This document shows, piece by piece, positions 37,354-46,143 of a stretch of DNA of 64,000 bases; positions within the stretch are counted from its first letter, which is position 1, and every line of letters begins with the position of its first letter. The notes beneath the pieces were generated by a model, which was not told the DNA's origin, made no database searches, and saw only the letters and a list, made by a program, of their open reading frames with translations. A program made the translations under genes and the position numbers. Source of the stretch: Veillonella infantium (GTDB taxonomy: Bacteria > Bacillota > Negativicutes > Veillonellales > Veillonellaceae). The stretch is taken from the NCBI RefSeq assembly GCF_002959895.1, contig NZ_PPDD01000010.1, positions 171,047 to 235,046 on the forward strand, written 5' to 3'.

Positions 37354-39336
37354 CTATACACTATAGGTAAGAAATGTTACGGACGTGACAAGATCTAATT
37401 TTCCTTCAATGGCATTCCATCTTAGCATTAATTGACCATCATCACTGGTATATTCTTCTATGATGCCCAACTCCTTAAATACATCTAAGGATGTAAGGGC
37501 ACTGCGATTATTTTGATCTGCCGGCTTACGGCGCAAAATTTCTTGTTCCACATTATAAACCGATTGACTACGACCACGCATAGCTTGTTTTACTATGACA
37601 TACATTTGTCTAAGACCTTCCGTGGAAAGCGTAATCGGCTCTTCAGTGAGCGGTTCAATAGCTTGGATCATAAGCTGTGGAGAAACCATCCCTTGCCATT
37701 CATTCTTTTGCAATGAAAATGCTACTTTCACCACAGTTCCAATGAATATAGTTTTAAATAAATCGGGACGATTCCAAGCAATGGCATCCAATGTGCCACT
37801 AGAGGTTTCTAAAATCACCTTGCAATGATTTTTCAATTGTCCCATTAGCATTATATCTTGTACGGTTGCTTCCATAACGGCAAAGACCGGCGTACTATTG
37901 GCCATACCGTATGGCTCAAGGGCTGATACGCGGTCAATAATATCTACATCGATATCATCAACGGGTAGTTCCGCATCAATAGCAACAACGGGAATGTATT
38001 CCTCTGTTGTTACATGCTCCTTACAATATGCAGTCAAACGGTCTCGCAACTCATCTATACGATTTGCATCAATACTGAAGCCTGCTGCTGCAGCATGGCC
38101 ACCGAATTGTAATAACACATCTTCGCAAGACTTCAGTGCATCGTAGATATTAAAACCATCGATACTACGACAGGAGCCTTTGCCAATGCCATCGTGGATA
38201 CTAATAACCAGGGTCGGTTTATAAAACTCCTCAACTAAGCGAGAAGCCACAATACCGATAACACCAGGGTGCCAGTCTTCACCGGCTACAACGGTTACAT
38301 AGTCTGCCTTATGGCCTTGGTTAGCCACATCGATACGAGCTAGTTCGTGAATATTTCTCTCTAGTTCTTGACGCTCACGATTTGTTTCATTTAATTCTTC
38401 AGCAATCGCTTCAGCCATGTCAGCATTATCAGTAACTAGCAACTCAACAGCACGTGTTGCATGAGTTACACGACCTGCTGCATTGAGCCGTGGGGCTAAG
38501 GTGAAACCAATATGTCCAGATGTTATAGTTCGCTCATGGAGACCTGCTACATCGACTAGCTTTTTAATTCCTAGATTTGGATGACTATTCATCTTTTCAA
38601 GGCCTGCTTTTACGATGATGCGGTTCTCACCGACTAACGGCACAACGTCCGCCACAGTGCCTAATGCAACAATATCTAAATCATCTAAATACCATTCACC
38701 AGTCTTTGTAAGCCACAATGCTTGGCATAATTTAAAAGCAACCCCAACACCGGATAAGTTCTTATCCTTGTAGTGACAATCCTTTTGCTTGTGGTTAATA
38801 ACAGCCTTTGCTCGTGGAATCATATCTGGTGCTGTATGATGATCCGTAATAATCATATCGATACGGTCACGTACAGCCTCAACAATATCGTAAGAGCTAA
38901 TACCACAATCCACGGTAATTACTAAAGCTGTCCCCTGCTCTATAAGATGCTCTAAAGCCTCTAAATTGAGGCCATACCCTTCACTTTGACGCTCTGGTAT
39001 GTAATAGGTAACATCAGCACCTAGTTTCTTTAAAAAACGATATAGAACAGATGTGGCAGTAATGCCATCTACATCATAATCACCATAAATAACGATTGGT
39101 TTATGTTTTTCAATTGTCTCCTGAACTAGCGAAACAGCTACATCCATATCTTTTAATGCGAATGGATCTAACAAATCAGACAAAGAGCCTTGTAAAAACC
39201 GACGCCCTTCATCAACATCTATGTGGCGATTAACCATTAATTTGGCCACAATAGGATTCACACCAAGTTCACGGATTAAGATATTCTCTTGTTCTTTGTC
39301 GCTTGTGGAAATGCGCCAACGTTTTTTCTTAATCAT
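37354..39336 (-). CDS. recJ: Single-stranded-DNA-specific exonuclease RecJ
   Basis: 660 aa 5'-3' ssDNA exonuclease acting in recombination and repair. The DHH motifs are IVIYGDYDVDGITATSVLY, VITVDCGISS, MIITDHHTAPD and LSGVGVAFKLCQALW, and the DHHA1 motif is FGGHAAAAGFSID. I chose the ATG at 39336 because GAGGG sits six bases upstream; the frame stays open for 15 codons before it. It is followed by relA at 11 bp. A Fur-box-like repeat lies upstream. Confidence 0.95.
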   Translation of the reverse strand: MIKKKRWRISTSDKEQENILIRELGVNPIVAKLMVNRHIDVDEGRRFLQGSLSDLLDPFALKDMDVAVSLVQETIEKHKPIVIYGDYDVDGITATSVLYRFLKKLGADVTYYIPERQSEGYGLNLEALEHLIEQGTALVITVDCGISSYDIVEAVRDRIDMIITDHHTAPDMIPRAKAVINHKQKDCHYKDKNLSGVGVAFKLCQALWLTKTGEWYLDDLDIVALGTVADVVPLVGENRIIVKAGLEKMNSHPNLGIKKLVDVAGLHERTITSGHIGFTLAPRLNAAGRVTHATRAVELLVTDNADMAEAIAEELNETNRERQELERNIHELARIDVANQGHKADYVTVVAGEDWHPGVIGIVASRLVEEFYKPTLVISIHDGIGKGSCRSIDGFNIYDALKSCEDVLLQFGGHAAAAGFSIDANRIDELRDRLTAYCKEHVTTEEYIPVVAIDAELPVDDIDVDIIDRVSALEPYGMANSTPVFAVMEATVQDIMLMGQLKNHCKVILETSSGTLDAIAWNRPDLFKTIFIGTVVKVAFSLQKNEWQGMVSPQLMIQAIEPLTEEPITLSTEGLRQMYVIVKQAMRGRSQSVYNVEQEILRRKPADQNNRSALTSLDVFKELGIIEEYTSDDGQLMLRWNAIEGKLDLVTSVTFLTYSV

Positions 39337-39383
39337 CATATCCCTCAGTAGTTTATAATCAATATTAGTATAAAACTTCAACG

Positions 39384-39402
39384 TATTATCATTATCATTT
39401 TT
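39384..39402. promoter_or_regulatory. Fur-box-like repeat upstream of recJ
   Basis: The plus strand reads ATTATC-ATTATC-ATTTTT, two direct copies of the Fur hexamer (GATAAT on the other strand) and a partial third. It overlaps the likely recJ promoter region, just after a TATAAT at about 39410. Fur itself is encoded in the same gene block. Confidence 0.4.
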
Positions 39403-39487
39403 ATTTATTATACATCAAAAAGTGAACAAAATAAACTATTTTATATATTTTATTCTCATTTAAGCTTTGTGTTTTTCTCAACAAAAA

Positions 39488-39516
39488 AGAACCTCCCATT
39501 ATCAATAGGAGGTTCT
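39488..39516 (-). terminator. Terminator after hydG
   Basis: AGAACCTCC and GGAGGTTCT form a perfect stem, followed by a run of six T on the minus strand, 16 bases after the hydG stop. Confidence 0.9.
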
Positions 39517-39531
39517 CTATCAGTGAATTAC

Positions 39532-40950
39532 TTAGAACCGGAAGTCTCGTTCGCCGTCTTTCATCTGTGCAATATAAGCTTTAGCTTTATCTTTAACTAA
39601 ATCATTTTTGATATTTTCTAACTGTTGTTCAATAACCTTAGCGCCATGAGCTTTAGTTTTTTCGTCACCATAATCCATGATGTATTCGTTTAATGTCATC
39701 AATGCATTAGGTTGGCAACAGTTATGGATTTGACCGGATTTAGCGAGGGCCATAAATCTGTCCCCTGTTCTACCTGCTCGATAGCATGCAGTACAGAAAC
39801 TAGGCACATATCCAAGATCTAGTAACCAATCTACGATTTCATCTAATGTACGTGTGTCACTGCGATCAAATTGAGCCGAATTATCCTCTGGTTTCTCTTC
39901 TTCTTTATAACCACCTACGCTAGTACGAGAGCCACCACTAATTTGGGAGATACCTAATGCCAAACCGCGTTCACGCATGGATTGACTTTCACGGGTAGAC
40001 ATAATCATACCTGTATACGGTGTGGATACACGAATAAGAGCAACGATTTTCTCAAATATATCGTCAGGTACAGCATTACTGAAATCATCTACATCGATAT
40101 CATCAGCTGGACAAATACGAGGTACAGAAATTGTATGTGGACCTACACCAAATACTGCTTCTAAATGCTCTGCATGCATCAACAAACCTACAAAATCATA
40201 TTTATAATGTTCTAAGCCATAAAGAACACCGATACCTACATCATCAATGCCACCTTGCATAGCGCGATCCATCGCCTCTGTATGGTAGGCGTAGTCGCTC
40301 TTAGGGCCTGTTGGATGAAGTGCTTCGTAGTTTTCTTTATTGTACGTTTCTTGGAATAATGTATATGTACCAATACCAGCTTCATGTAATTTCTTGTAAT
40401 CCTCAACGGAACAAGCTGCAATATTTACGTTTACACGGCGAATTTCGCCATTTTTATTTTTAATACCGTAAATAGTCTTGATAGATTCCAAAATATATTC
40501 AAGAGGATTATTAAGAGGATCTTCACCAGACTCAATTACGATACGCTTATGCCCCATTGCTTCTAAGGCAATAACCTCTTCTCTAATTTGGTCTTGAGTC
40601 AACTTTTTACGTTTAATATCGCGATTTTTAGAATGGTACGGACAGTATACACAACCATTAATACAATAGTTAGACAAGTATAATGGTGCAAATAGAACGA
40701 TACGATCGCCATAAATAGCTTTCTTGATTTCTTTAGCTAACGCATAAAGCTTTTCCTTATATTCAGGCAACGGACATTCTAATAGAACAGCTGCTTCTCT
40801 ATGGTTTAACCCCTTAAATGTAGCAGCTTTTGCTAAAATAGCATCTAACAACTCCCGATTTTCCTTGTTTTCCTCTGCATAGGCAAGGGTGTCAAGGATT
40901 TCCTGATGGGAAATAAATTCCTCCGCCTTTGGAGATTTTACATCATACAT
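39532..40950 (-). CDS. hydG: [FeFe]-hydrogenase H-cluster maturase HydG
   Basis: 472 aa radical-SAM tyrosine lyase that makes the CO and CN ligands of the [FeFe]-hydrogenase 2Fe subcluster. The N-terminal cluster motif is YLSNYCINGCVYCPYHSKN. The C-terminal CX2C motif (SFCTACYRAGRTGDRFM) plus HNCCQPNALMTL binds the auxiliary cluster that marks HydG apart from ThiH. The ATG at 40950 has GAGGT seven bases upstream. HydE, HydF and the hydrogenase itself are not in the window. The gene has its own promoter region and terminator. Confidence 0.95.
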   Translation of the reverse strand: MYDVKSPKAEEFISHQEILDTLAYAEENKENRELLDAILAKAATFKGLNHREAAVLLECPLPEYKEKLYALAKEIKKAIYGDRIVLFAPLYLSNYCINGCVYCPYHSKNRDIKRKKLTQDQIREEVIALEAMGHKRIVIESGEDPLNNPLEYILESIKTIYGIKNKNGEIRRVNVNIAACSVEDYKKLHEAGIGTYTLFQETYNKENYEALHPTGPKSDYAYHTEAMDRAMQGGIDDVGIGVLYGLEHYKYDFVGLLMHAEHLEAVFGVGPHTISVPRICPADDIDVDDFSNAVPDDIFEKIVALIRVSTPYTGMIMSTRESQSMRERGLALGISQISGGSRTSVGGYKEEEKPEDNSAQFDRSDTRTLDEIVDWLLDLGYVPSFCTACYRAGRTGDRFMALAKSGQIHNCCQPNALMTLNEYIMDYGDEKTKAHGAKVIEQQLENIKNDLVKDKAKAYIAQMKDGERDFRF

Positions 40951-41016
40951 AGTACTTACCTCAAATCTTTCTAGTGGCAACGCCACCCCTCTTTAGGTAT
41001 ATGAAAGTATATGACA

Positions 41017-41030
41017 ACCAGTCTTCTGGT
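41017..41030. repeat. Small perfect inverted repeat in the hydG leader
   Basis: ACCAG-TCTT-CTGGT. It lies between the candidate promoter and the hydG start, so it would form a hairpin in the mRNA leader. Confidence 0.35.
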
Positions 41031-41050
41031 ATTTCACTGATACTGTACAT

Positions 41051-41085
41051 AGTATACCACTATTCCTACTAAAAAACATAGGAAT
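41051..41085 (-). promoter_or_regulatory. Candidate hydG promoter with operator-like inverted repeat
   Basis: An extended -10 (TGG-TATACT, hexamer at 41051-41056) on the minus strand is preceded by ATTCCTA-N10-TAGGAAT (41062-41085), which covers the -35 position. The same geometry recurs upstream of the ferredoxin gene near 63498-63521. Confidence 0.42.
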
Positions 41086-41101
41086 TTGACACACAATAAT
41101 A

Positions 41102-41135
41102 AAAGGTTACTCCCTCATAAGAGGAAGCAACCTTT
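41102..41135 (-). terminator. Terminator after the fetAB-like genes
   Basis: AAAGGTTGCTTCCTC-TTAT-GAGGGAGTAACCTTT on the minus strand, with T-rich sequence after. It lies about 105 bases beyond the fetB-like stop. Confidence 0.7.
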
Positions 41136-41239
41136 ATAGTATGGGAATTTCTAATTTATATCGATTATCTATATCGAATATGACTAAAATGTATGTAACT
41201 AAATTAATTCCTTATTTACTATTAACATTTCAATAGAAA

Positions 41240-42004
41240 TTACTTATATAATTGATTTCTAGTATTAAAAAATGTTCTATATGCCAATTGACACGTAATA
41301 AAACAAGCAATCGATATAGTGGATAACGACATAAATGTAACGATCATTTGATATTTTACAGCTTCTAATGGAGGCATGCCTGCTAGGATAAGGCCTGTCA
41401 TCATCCCCGGCAGCGCTACGATACCTAATGTCTTGGCACTATCTACAGTAGGTTGTAGACCCGTCTTTATAACATCACGAACTATTGCTTTCGAAGCTTG
41501 TTTAGGTGTACTACCCAAGGCTAATTTAATTTCCACCTCTTGTCTACGCAATTCAAAATTTGATAGCATTTGACGATAACAAAGCCCAATGGCTACCATA
41601 GCACCACTAATGACCATACCACCAACAGGAATCAATTGGTACGCAGTAAAACTAAGCACGCCAGTTACCAATAAAATAGATAAGGTTATCCATGCACCAA
41701 TGGTGATAGCAAACCAGGAAATCCATAACGCATGCGGAATCCCTTGCCCTCGTTTAGCTGAGTTATAAGCGGCATTAAAAGCCATAAATCCAAGTAAGCC
41801 AATAATAAATATTGGACTTTCCGTACTAAAAATATAGGATAAAATAAACCCGATGACTAATAGTTGAACTGTAGCACGTATAGCACTGATGAAAATATCC
41901 TTTTCTAGCTTCAATTCTTGTCGATAAGACATAATCATACTAATAATAACTAGCACTGATGCAAGGCACAACGATATAGTAGATATAGTTTGAAACTGAC
42001 TCAT
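41240..42004 (-). CDS. fetB: FetB-like ABC transporter permease (UPF0014)
   Basis: 254 aa membrane protein of the UPF0014/FetB family, the permease of an ABC exporter linked to iron tolerance in E. coli. Hydrophobic segments are evident (TISLCLASVLVIISMIMSY, LVIGFILSYIFSTESPIFII, IGAWITLSILLVTGVLSFTA, GGMVISGAMVAIGLCY). The family motif TLGIVALPGMMTGLILAGMP is present. The start overlaps the ATPase stop as ATGA. Export of iron is inferred from the family; other metals are possible. Confidence 0.88.
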   Translation of the reverse strand: MSQFQTISTISLCLASVLVIISMIMSYRQELKLEKDIFISAIRATVQLLVIGFILSYIFSTESPIFIIGLLGFMAFNAAYNSAKRGQGIPHALWISWFAITIGAWITLSILLVTGVLSFTAYQLIPVGGMVISGAMVAIGLCYRQMLSNFELRRQEVEIKLALGSTPKQASKAIVRDVIKTGLQPTVDSAKTLGIVALPGMMTGLILAGMPPLEAVKYQMIVTFMSLSTISIACFITCQLAYRTFFNTRNQLYK

Positions 42005-42657
42005 ATCAGTACCTCCTCTTTAGCTAATTGACCGTCTACGATAGTGATGCGGCGATTTGCAATACGCAAGCTTTGCTCTTCATTATGAGTAATGGAGATA
42101 ATGGTGATCCCCTTTTTATGAAGCTCATCAATCACATTTTCTACAATAGATGTATTCGTCGCATCTAAGGCAGACGTAACCTCGTCTAAAAGCAACACTT
42201 TAGGCTCGAAAATAAGGCTCCGAATAAGGCATATTCGTTGCATTTCACCACCAGACAACTCATCATTACGGCGCTCCATATAATTTAGTGGCATATGTAG
42301 TAAATCAAAGAGATATTCTATACGACTCATATCCGGTTTTAAACCGCGAATATCATAAGGAAATAGAATATTACGACGTACTGTTTTCGCAAACAAATAA
42401 GGTCTTTGAAAGCAGTAGCCCACCTCTCTACGATAAGATTCAGGATCTATAGCCGTTAAAGGACGATCATTATAAGTAATAGTTCCCGATGTAGGACTAA
42501 TCAGATCACTACATAATTTTAAAAGTGTACTTTTACCACTTCCCGAAGGACCTACAATAGTAATATAATCGCCTTGATTTACCGATAAAGATACATCACT
42601 GATAATAGATTTGTCTTTTACAATATAAGATATATTTGATAATTCTAGCAGTGCCAT
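42001..42657 (-). CDS. fetA: FetA-like ABC transporter ATP-binding protein
   Basis: 218 aa ABC ATPase. The Walker A motif is TIVGPSGSGKSTLLKLC, the Q-loop is in GYCFQRPYLF, the signature is ELSGGEMQRICLIRSL, and Walker B is PKVLLLDEVTSALDA with a switch His in IISITHNEE. It pairs with the FetB-like permease downstream. An AT-rich region with Fur-like palindromes lies upstream. Together they form a two-gene exporter unit. Confidence 0.92.
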   Translation of the reverse strand: MALLELSNISYIVKDKSIISDVSLSVNQGDYITIVGPSGSGKSTLLKLCSDLISPTSGTITYNDRPLTAIDPESYRREVGYCFQRPYLFAKTVRRNILFPYDIRGLKPDMSRIEYLFDLLHMPLNYMERRNDELSGGEMQRICLIRSLIFEPKVLLLDEVTSALDATNTSIVENVIDELHKKGITIISITHNEEQSLRIANRRITIVDGQLAKEEVLI

Positions 42658-42754
42658 AATGCCCCCTATCTCGTCATATGTGTATTAAAAGCAAAATATC
42701 GGCTCACTGTTGCTAGTTATTTAGTATTCTTAAGCATAATGATTCTAATTATGA

Positions 42755-42772
42755 TATCATTGCAAAATGATA
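42755..42772. promoter_or_regulatory. Fur-like palindrome upstream of fetAB
   Basis: TATCATT-GCAA-AATGATA, a perfect 7-4-7 inverted repeat, lies next to a second palindrome ATGATATCAT (42751-42760). The half-sites resemble Fur boxes. They lie about 100 bases upstream of the ATPase start. Confidence 0.42.
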
Positions 42773-42822
42773 ATGCTAAGCTTAATTATAATATATCTAT
42801 CAGACACATACTACAGAAATAC

Positions 42823-42854
42823 AAAAAATCCCTAGTGGAAAACCACTAGGGATT
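42823..42854 (-). terminator. Terminator after rpmA
   Basis: AATCCCTAGTGG-TTTT-CCACTAGGGATT, a perfect 12-bp stem, followed by six T on the minus strand, 17 bases past the rpmA stop. Confidence 0.93.
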
Positions 42855-42870
42855 AATAGTCTTTGTAAAA

Positions 42871-43155
42871 TTAAGCTTCTACAGGGTATACGCTAACTTT
42901 ACGGTTGTAACGACCAGCACGTTCGAATGCTACTTTACCAGGCACAAGTGCGAATAAAGTGTCATCTTTACCGATACCTACGTTAGTACCAGGGTGGAAG
43001 TGAGTACCACGTTGACGAACGATGATGTTACCGCTCTTTACGATGGAACCATCATGGCATTTAACACCAAGACGTTTAGATTCACTGTCACGACCATTAC
43101 GAGTACTGGACACACCTTTTTTATGTGCGAACAATTGCAAATCAAAAGTAAACAT
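42871..43155 (-). CDS. rpmA: 50S ribosomal protein L27 with cleavable N-terminal extension
   Basis: 94 aa protein at the peptidyl-transferase centre. The N-terminus [21 protein letters not shown] shows the short Firmicute extension ending in LFA that the protease Prp removes, so that mature L27 begins with the HKKG segment. The start ATG at 43155 has AGGAGGTGA upstream; a GTG three codons earlier lies inside the Shine-Dalgarno. It ends the rplU-prp-rpmA operon. Confidence 0.97.
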   Translation of the reverse strand: MFTFDLQLFAHKKGVSSTRNGRDSESKRLGVKCHDGSIVKSGNIIVRQRGTHFHPGTNVGIGKDDTLFALVPGKVAFERAGRYNRKVSVYPVEA

Positions 43156-43167
43156 TAAGTTCACCTC

Positions 43168-43482
43168 CTATATTTCGTGTATTTGGACAAACTCTGGATA
43201 TTGACGGCTAATTTCCTTTAAACCAAGGATCATAGTCCCCAGAATATCCTGTCCACTCTGGTTAATCGTACCAGAGAGAACCATATCACATCGACCTTCG
43301 CTATTCGTATATTCCCCTTCTTGCTGAGCAATCTGGGTAAGACCTAACATTGCCGTTGCCGTTAAGGCAGACACTGCAGCACATACGATATCGAAGCCAT
43401 GCTCATCATATCCTGCATGACCGGATAGGTGACAACCAATGACTTGATTCTCACTATTCCGCTGGATTTCAATGGAAACCAT
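43168..43482 (-). CDS. prp: Ribosomal-processing cysteine protease Prp
   Basis: 104 aa, YsxB/DUF464 family. The catalytic pair is in LSGHAGYDEHGFDIVCAAVSALT, with the His in SGHAG and the Cys in DIVCAAVS. Prp cuts the N-terminal extension of L27, which is needed for ribosome assembly (shown for Staphylococcus). The gene lies between rplU and rpmA, the usual place when L27 has the extension. Confidence 0.94.
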   Translation of the reverse strand: MVSIEIQRNSENQVIGCHLSGHAGYDEHGFDIVCAAVSALTATAMLGLTQIAQQEGEYTNSEGRCDMVLSGTINQSGQDILGTMILGLKEISRQYPEFVQIHEI

Positions 43483-43484
43483 AA

Positions 43485-43796
43485 TTAAGCTTGGATAGAT
43501 TCAATACGAACTTTTGTGAACGGTTGACGATGGCCTTGACGACGACGGTAGTTGGATTTAGCTTTGTATTTGAATACTAAGATTTTTTTACCTTTACCAT
43601 GCTCAAGAACTGTACCTGTAACTTTTGCACCGTTTACAAGAGGAGCGCCAACTTTAACGTCGCCGTCATTCACTACAGTCAAAACTTCTTCGAATGTAAC
43701 GGACTCGTTAGCAGCTGCTTCCAATTTTTCGATAGTAATTACATCGCCTTCAGCAACGCGATATTGTTTACCACCAGTTTTAATAATTGCGTACAT
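43485..43796 (-). CDS. rplU: 50S ribosomal protein L21
   Basis: 103 aa 23S rRNA-binding protein. It begins [20 protein letters not shown] and ends with [25 protein letters not shown], both typical. GGAGG lies upstream. First gene of the rplU-prp-rpmA operon and preceded by a structured leader. Confidence 0.98.
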   Translation of the reverse strand: MYAIIKTGGKQYRVAEGDVITIEKLEAAANESVTFEEVLTVVNDGDVKVGAPLVNGAKVTGTVLEHGKGKKILVFKYKAKSNYRRRQGHRQPFTKVRIESIQA

Positions 43797-43910
43797 GAGA
43801 ACACCTCCTTGTTATCGAACTCGCTGAATTCGGTATCCCGACCCGAACTTCGGTCGGGCGTTTAAACCTGCTTCACGCGGATTGCAAAGTTCAGTAAACC
43901 GAACTAATAC
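43797..43910 (-). promoter_or_regulatory. Structured rplU leader, L21-leader-like
   Basis: The roughly 110-nt leader folds into at least two hairpins: AGTTCGGTTTACTGAACT near the 5' end, and CCCGACC-GAAGTTCG-GGTCGGG (43837-43858). Between them lies GCAATCCGCGTGAAGCAGG. Firmicute rplU genes often carry an autoregulatory L21 leader. Assignment to that RNA family needs a covariance search. Confidence 0.55.
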
Positions 43911-43916
43911 TGATAT

Positions 43917-43945
43917 AGTATATCGTATTTACCTATCTATGTCAA
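43917..43945 (-). promoter_or_regulatory. Strong sigma-70 promoter of the rplU operon
   Basis: TTGACA (43940-43945), an exactly 17-bp spacer and TATACT (43917-43922) on the minus strand. Transcription would begin near 43910, at the start of the leader. Confidence 0.85.
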
Positions 43946-44000
43946 ACAAAATTCAACATACATAGCTCAGTTTATGATACTTTCATATATATACAAACCT

Positions 44001-44582
44001 CTAAAATTCTCCAATAATACCGAGGTGTTGTAAAAGTATTTTTGTACCGATGAGAATCAATACACCCCCACCTAGTATGTCTGCATATTTTCCCACGAAC
44101 TGGCCCATAAATTTGCCTAGGTACACACCAATAAGAGAAATACCAAAGGTAATTACCCCTATCATAGTAGAGGCTTCCCATACATTAATAGGTAGAAAAG
44201 CAAAGGTTAAACCAACCGCCATCGCATCAAGGCTAGTTGCCACAGATAGCATAATCATTTCCCAAGCACCTAAAAACTGTTTATCATCATCTTCATCGTC
44301 ATCACTAAGGCCTTCTCGTATCATAGCAACACCTAAATAGCCCAGAAGTCCAAAGATAATCCAATGATCCCATTCAGATATGACATCGATAAACTGGCGA
44401 CCAATAAGCCAGCCCATAACAGGCATGAGAAACTGGAATAACCCAAATAAGAATGCCAATGTAACCTTTCGGCCATTTTCACCTACCGGCATTGATAAAC
44501 CTTTACCAATCGATACACCAAAGGCATCCATGGCTAGACCAATACTAATTAATATAATTTCAAATACAGACACGAAACTCAC
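44001..44582 (-). CDS. mntP: Manganese efflux pump MntP
   Basis: 193 aa polytopic protein with about six membrane helices and two inverted repeats, each with the acidic motif: GLAMDAFGVSIGKGL near the N-terminus and ATSLDAMAVGLTFAF in the second half. An acidic loop (SDDDEDDDKQF) separates them. MntP exports Mn2+. No Mn riboswitch (yybP-ykoY type) is seen; the spacer upstream is only 17 bp. Confidence 0.95.
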   Translation of the reverse strand: MSFVSVFEIILISIGLAMDAFGVSIGKGLSMPVGENGRKVTLAFLFGLFQFLMPVMGWLIGRQFIDVISEWDHWIIFGLLGYLGVAMIREGLSDDDEDDDKQFLGAWEMIMLSVATSLDAMAVGLTFAFLPINVWEASTMIGVITFGISLIGVYLGKFMGQFVGKYADILGGGVLILIGTKILLQHLGIIGEF

Positions 44583-44599
44583 CTATAAAAACTACTTAC

Positions 44600-46027
44600 T
44601 TATTCTGCTACTGCCATCAAAGAATATCCTTCTCGGCTAATTTGTGAATTCACTACAATCGAAATCTTACGCCCTATAGAATCGCCTAACTCCTCAAGGA
44701 CAGCCTTAGTTAAGTATTGGGCTACCTCTGGATGTACTTCGATTTCTAGATTAGATTTAATGCGACCTGATTTAAACAGCTCACGTATACGACGGATAAT
44801 TTGCATGTATACAGTTCTACCTGACAACATGTATCCAGTGCCACCACATTGTGGACATGTATCAAACATCAAGGTTTGCAAACCTTGACGGGCACGCTTT
44901 CTAGTCATCTCCACAAGACCAAGTGAACTAATGCCACATACGACAGTTTTCATCTTATCTAACTTAGCTTGTGCGCTCAACAGTTTTAACAACTCTTGTT
45001 GATGGGACTTATCCTTCATATCGATAAAATCGACGACGATAATACCACCAATATCGCGCAATCGCAATTGTCGACAAATTTCCTTTGCCGCCTCTTTATT
45101 GACTGTAAAAGCCAGATCTTCTAACTTATTAGACTTACCTGTGTAATGAGCCGAGTTTACATCAAATACGGTGAGAGCCTCCGTATGATCAATACGGATA
45201 GAGCCACCGGAAGGTAGATTAATATCACGAGAGATAAGATCTTCTAATTGTGGTTCAATATGATTGGCTTTAAAGATAGGTGTGCTACCACGGTGACGTG
45301 TCACTTTAATTTGCTGTGATGTAGGGCCATGACCTAAGAGGTCCATCAATCGTGATTCGCCCATATCGGAATCGACGATGATTTCCTCTACATTGCGATG
45401 CGCATAGTCTCGCACAAGGCGGAACCAAAAATCCGCATCACTATAGAGATCAGTACCACTCTTAGCCACCTTAAATCGTTTTAATACATGTTGCCATGTA
45501 CGCCATAAATATTCCATATCACGACCGATTTCGTCAGCACTAGCCTTAGCGGCTGCGGTACGAATAATAAATCCACAGCCTTCCTGTACATAAGGCACTG
45601 CTAATTCTTGTAATTTAGCACGTACTGCTTCATCAGTAATTTTCTTAGAAATATGCATGCCTTCAGAATATGGTAAAAGCACCATAAAGCGTCCTGCCAA
45701 ACTCACATCAGCTGTAACGCGAGCTCCTTTGCCAAGCATTTCCTCTTTTACCACTTGTACAAGAATTTGCTGTCCCACAGATAGGCGTGGCAAGATTTTC
45801 TGTTCTTTCCCCTGTTGAAGGTTCAAATACGCATTTTGAGAGCCCCCTATATCAACAAAGGCAGCCTGCATACCGTTTAATACGTTCTTAACAGTACCTT
45901 TGTACATATGATTTGCCATATGAGACTCATCAGTACGTTCTAAGACAAAATCTACTAACTGCCCTTCTTCGTTGATAACAGCCATGCGAATTTCTTCTCG
46001 CATAACATTGACCAAAATTTTATGCAT
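44600..46027 (-). CDS. rng: Ribonuclease E/G family protein
   Basis: 475 aa endoribonuclease of RNase G size. An S1 domain is N-terminal (MYKGTVKNVLNGMQAAFVDIG). The catalytic DNase I-like region contains ALTVFDVNSAHYTGKS and GGIIVVDFIDMKD with the metal-binding Asp residues. The zinc-link is DTCPQCGGTGYM. The ATG at 46027 has GGAGGG upstream. It follows the DUF2344 gene, an arrangement seen in many Firmicutes. It probably processes rRNA and mRNA along with RNase Y. Confidence 0.95.
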   Translation of the reverse strand: MHKILVNVMREEIRMAVINEEGQLVDFVLERTDESHMANHMYKGTVKNVLNGMQAAFVDIGGSQNAYLNLQQGKEQKILPRLSVGQQILVQVVKEEMLGKGARVTADVSLAGRFMVLLPYSEGMHISKKITDEAVRAKLQELAVPYVQEGCGFIIRTAAAKASADEIGRDMEYLWRTWQHVLKRFKVAKSGTDLYSDADFWFRLVRDYAHRNVEEIIVDSDMGESRLMDLLGHGPTSQQIKVTRHRGSTPIFKANHIEPQLEDLISRDINLPSGGSIRIDHTEALTVFDVNSAHYTGKSNKLEDLAFTVNKEAAKEICRQLRLRDIGGIIVVDFIDMKDKSHQQELLKLLSAQAKLDKMKTVVCGISSLGLVEMTRKRARQGLQTLMFDTCPQCGGTGYMLSGRTVYMQIIRRIRELFKSGRIKSNLEIEVHPEVAQYLTKAVLEELGDSIGRKISIVVNSQISREGYSLMAVAE

Positions 46028-46143
46028 CCTATCCCTCCCTTCGTTCAATTTAAAATATATAGATCTTTTAAAACACTAAAGCGTATATAAACCGCTTAAG
46101 ATTTATGTAAAGATATTAGTAATTAAGATGTATATAACGAGTA

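Noticed and set aside
44583..44600. Manganese riboswitch for mntP
   Set aside because: Only 17 bp separate mntP from rng, too short for a yybP-ykoY element.
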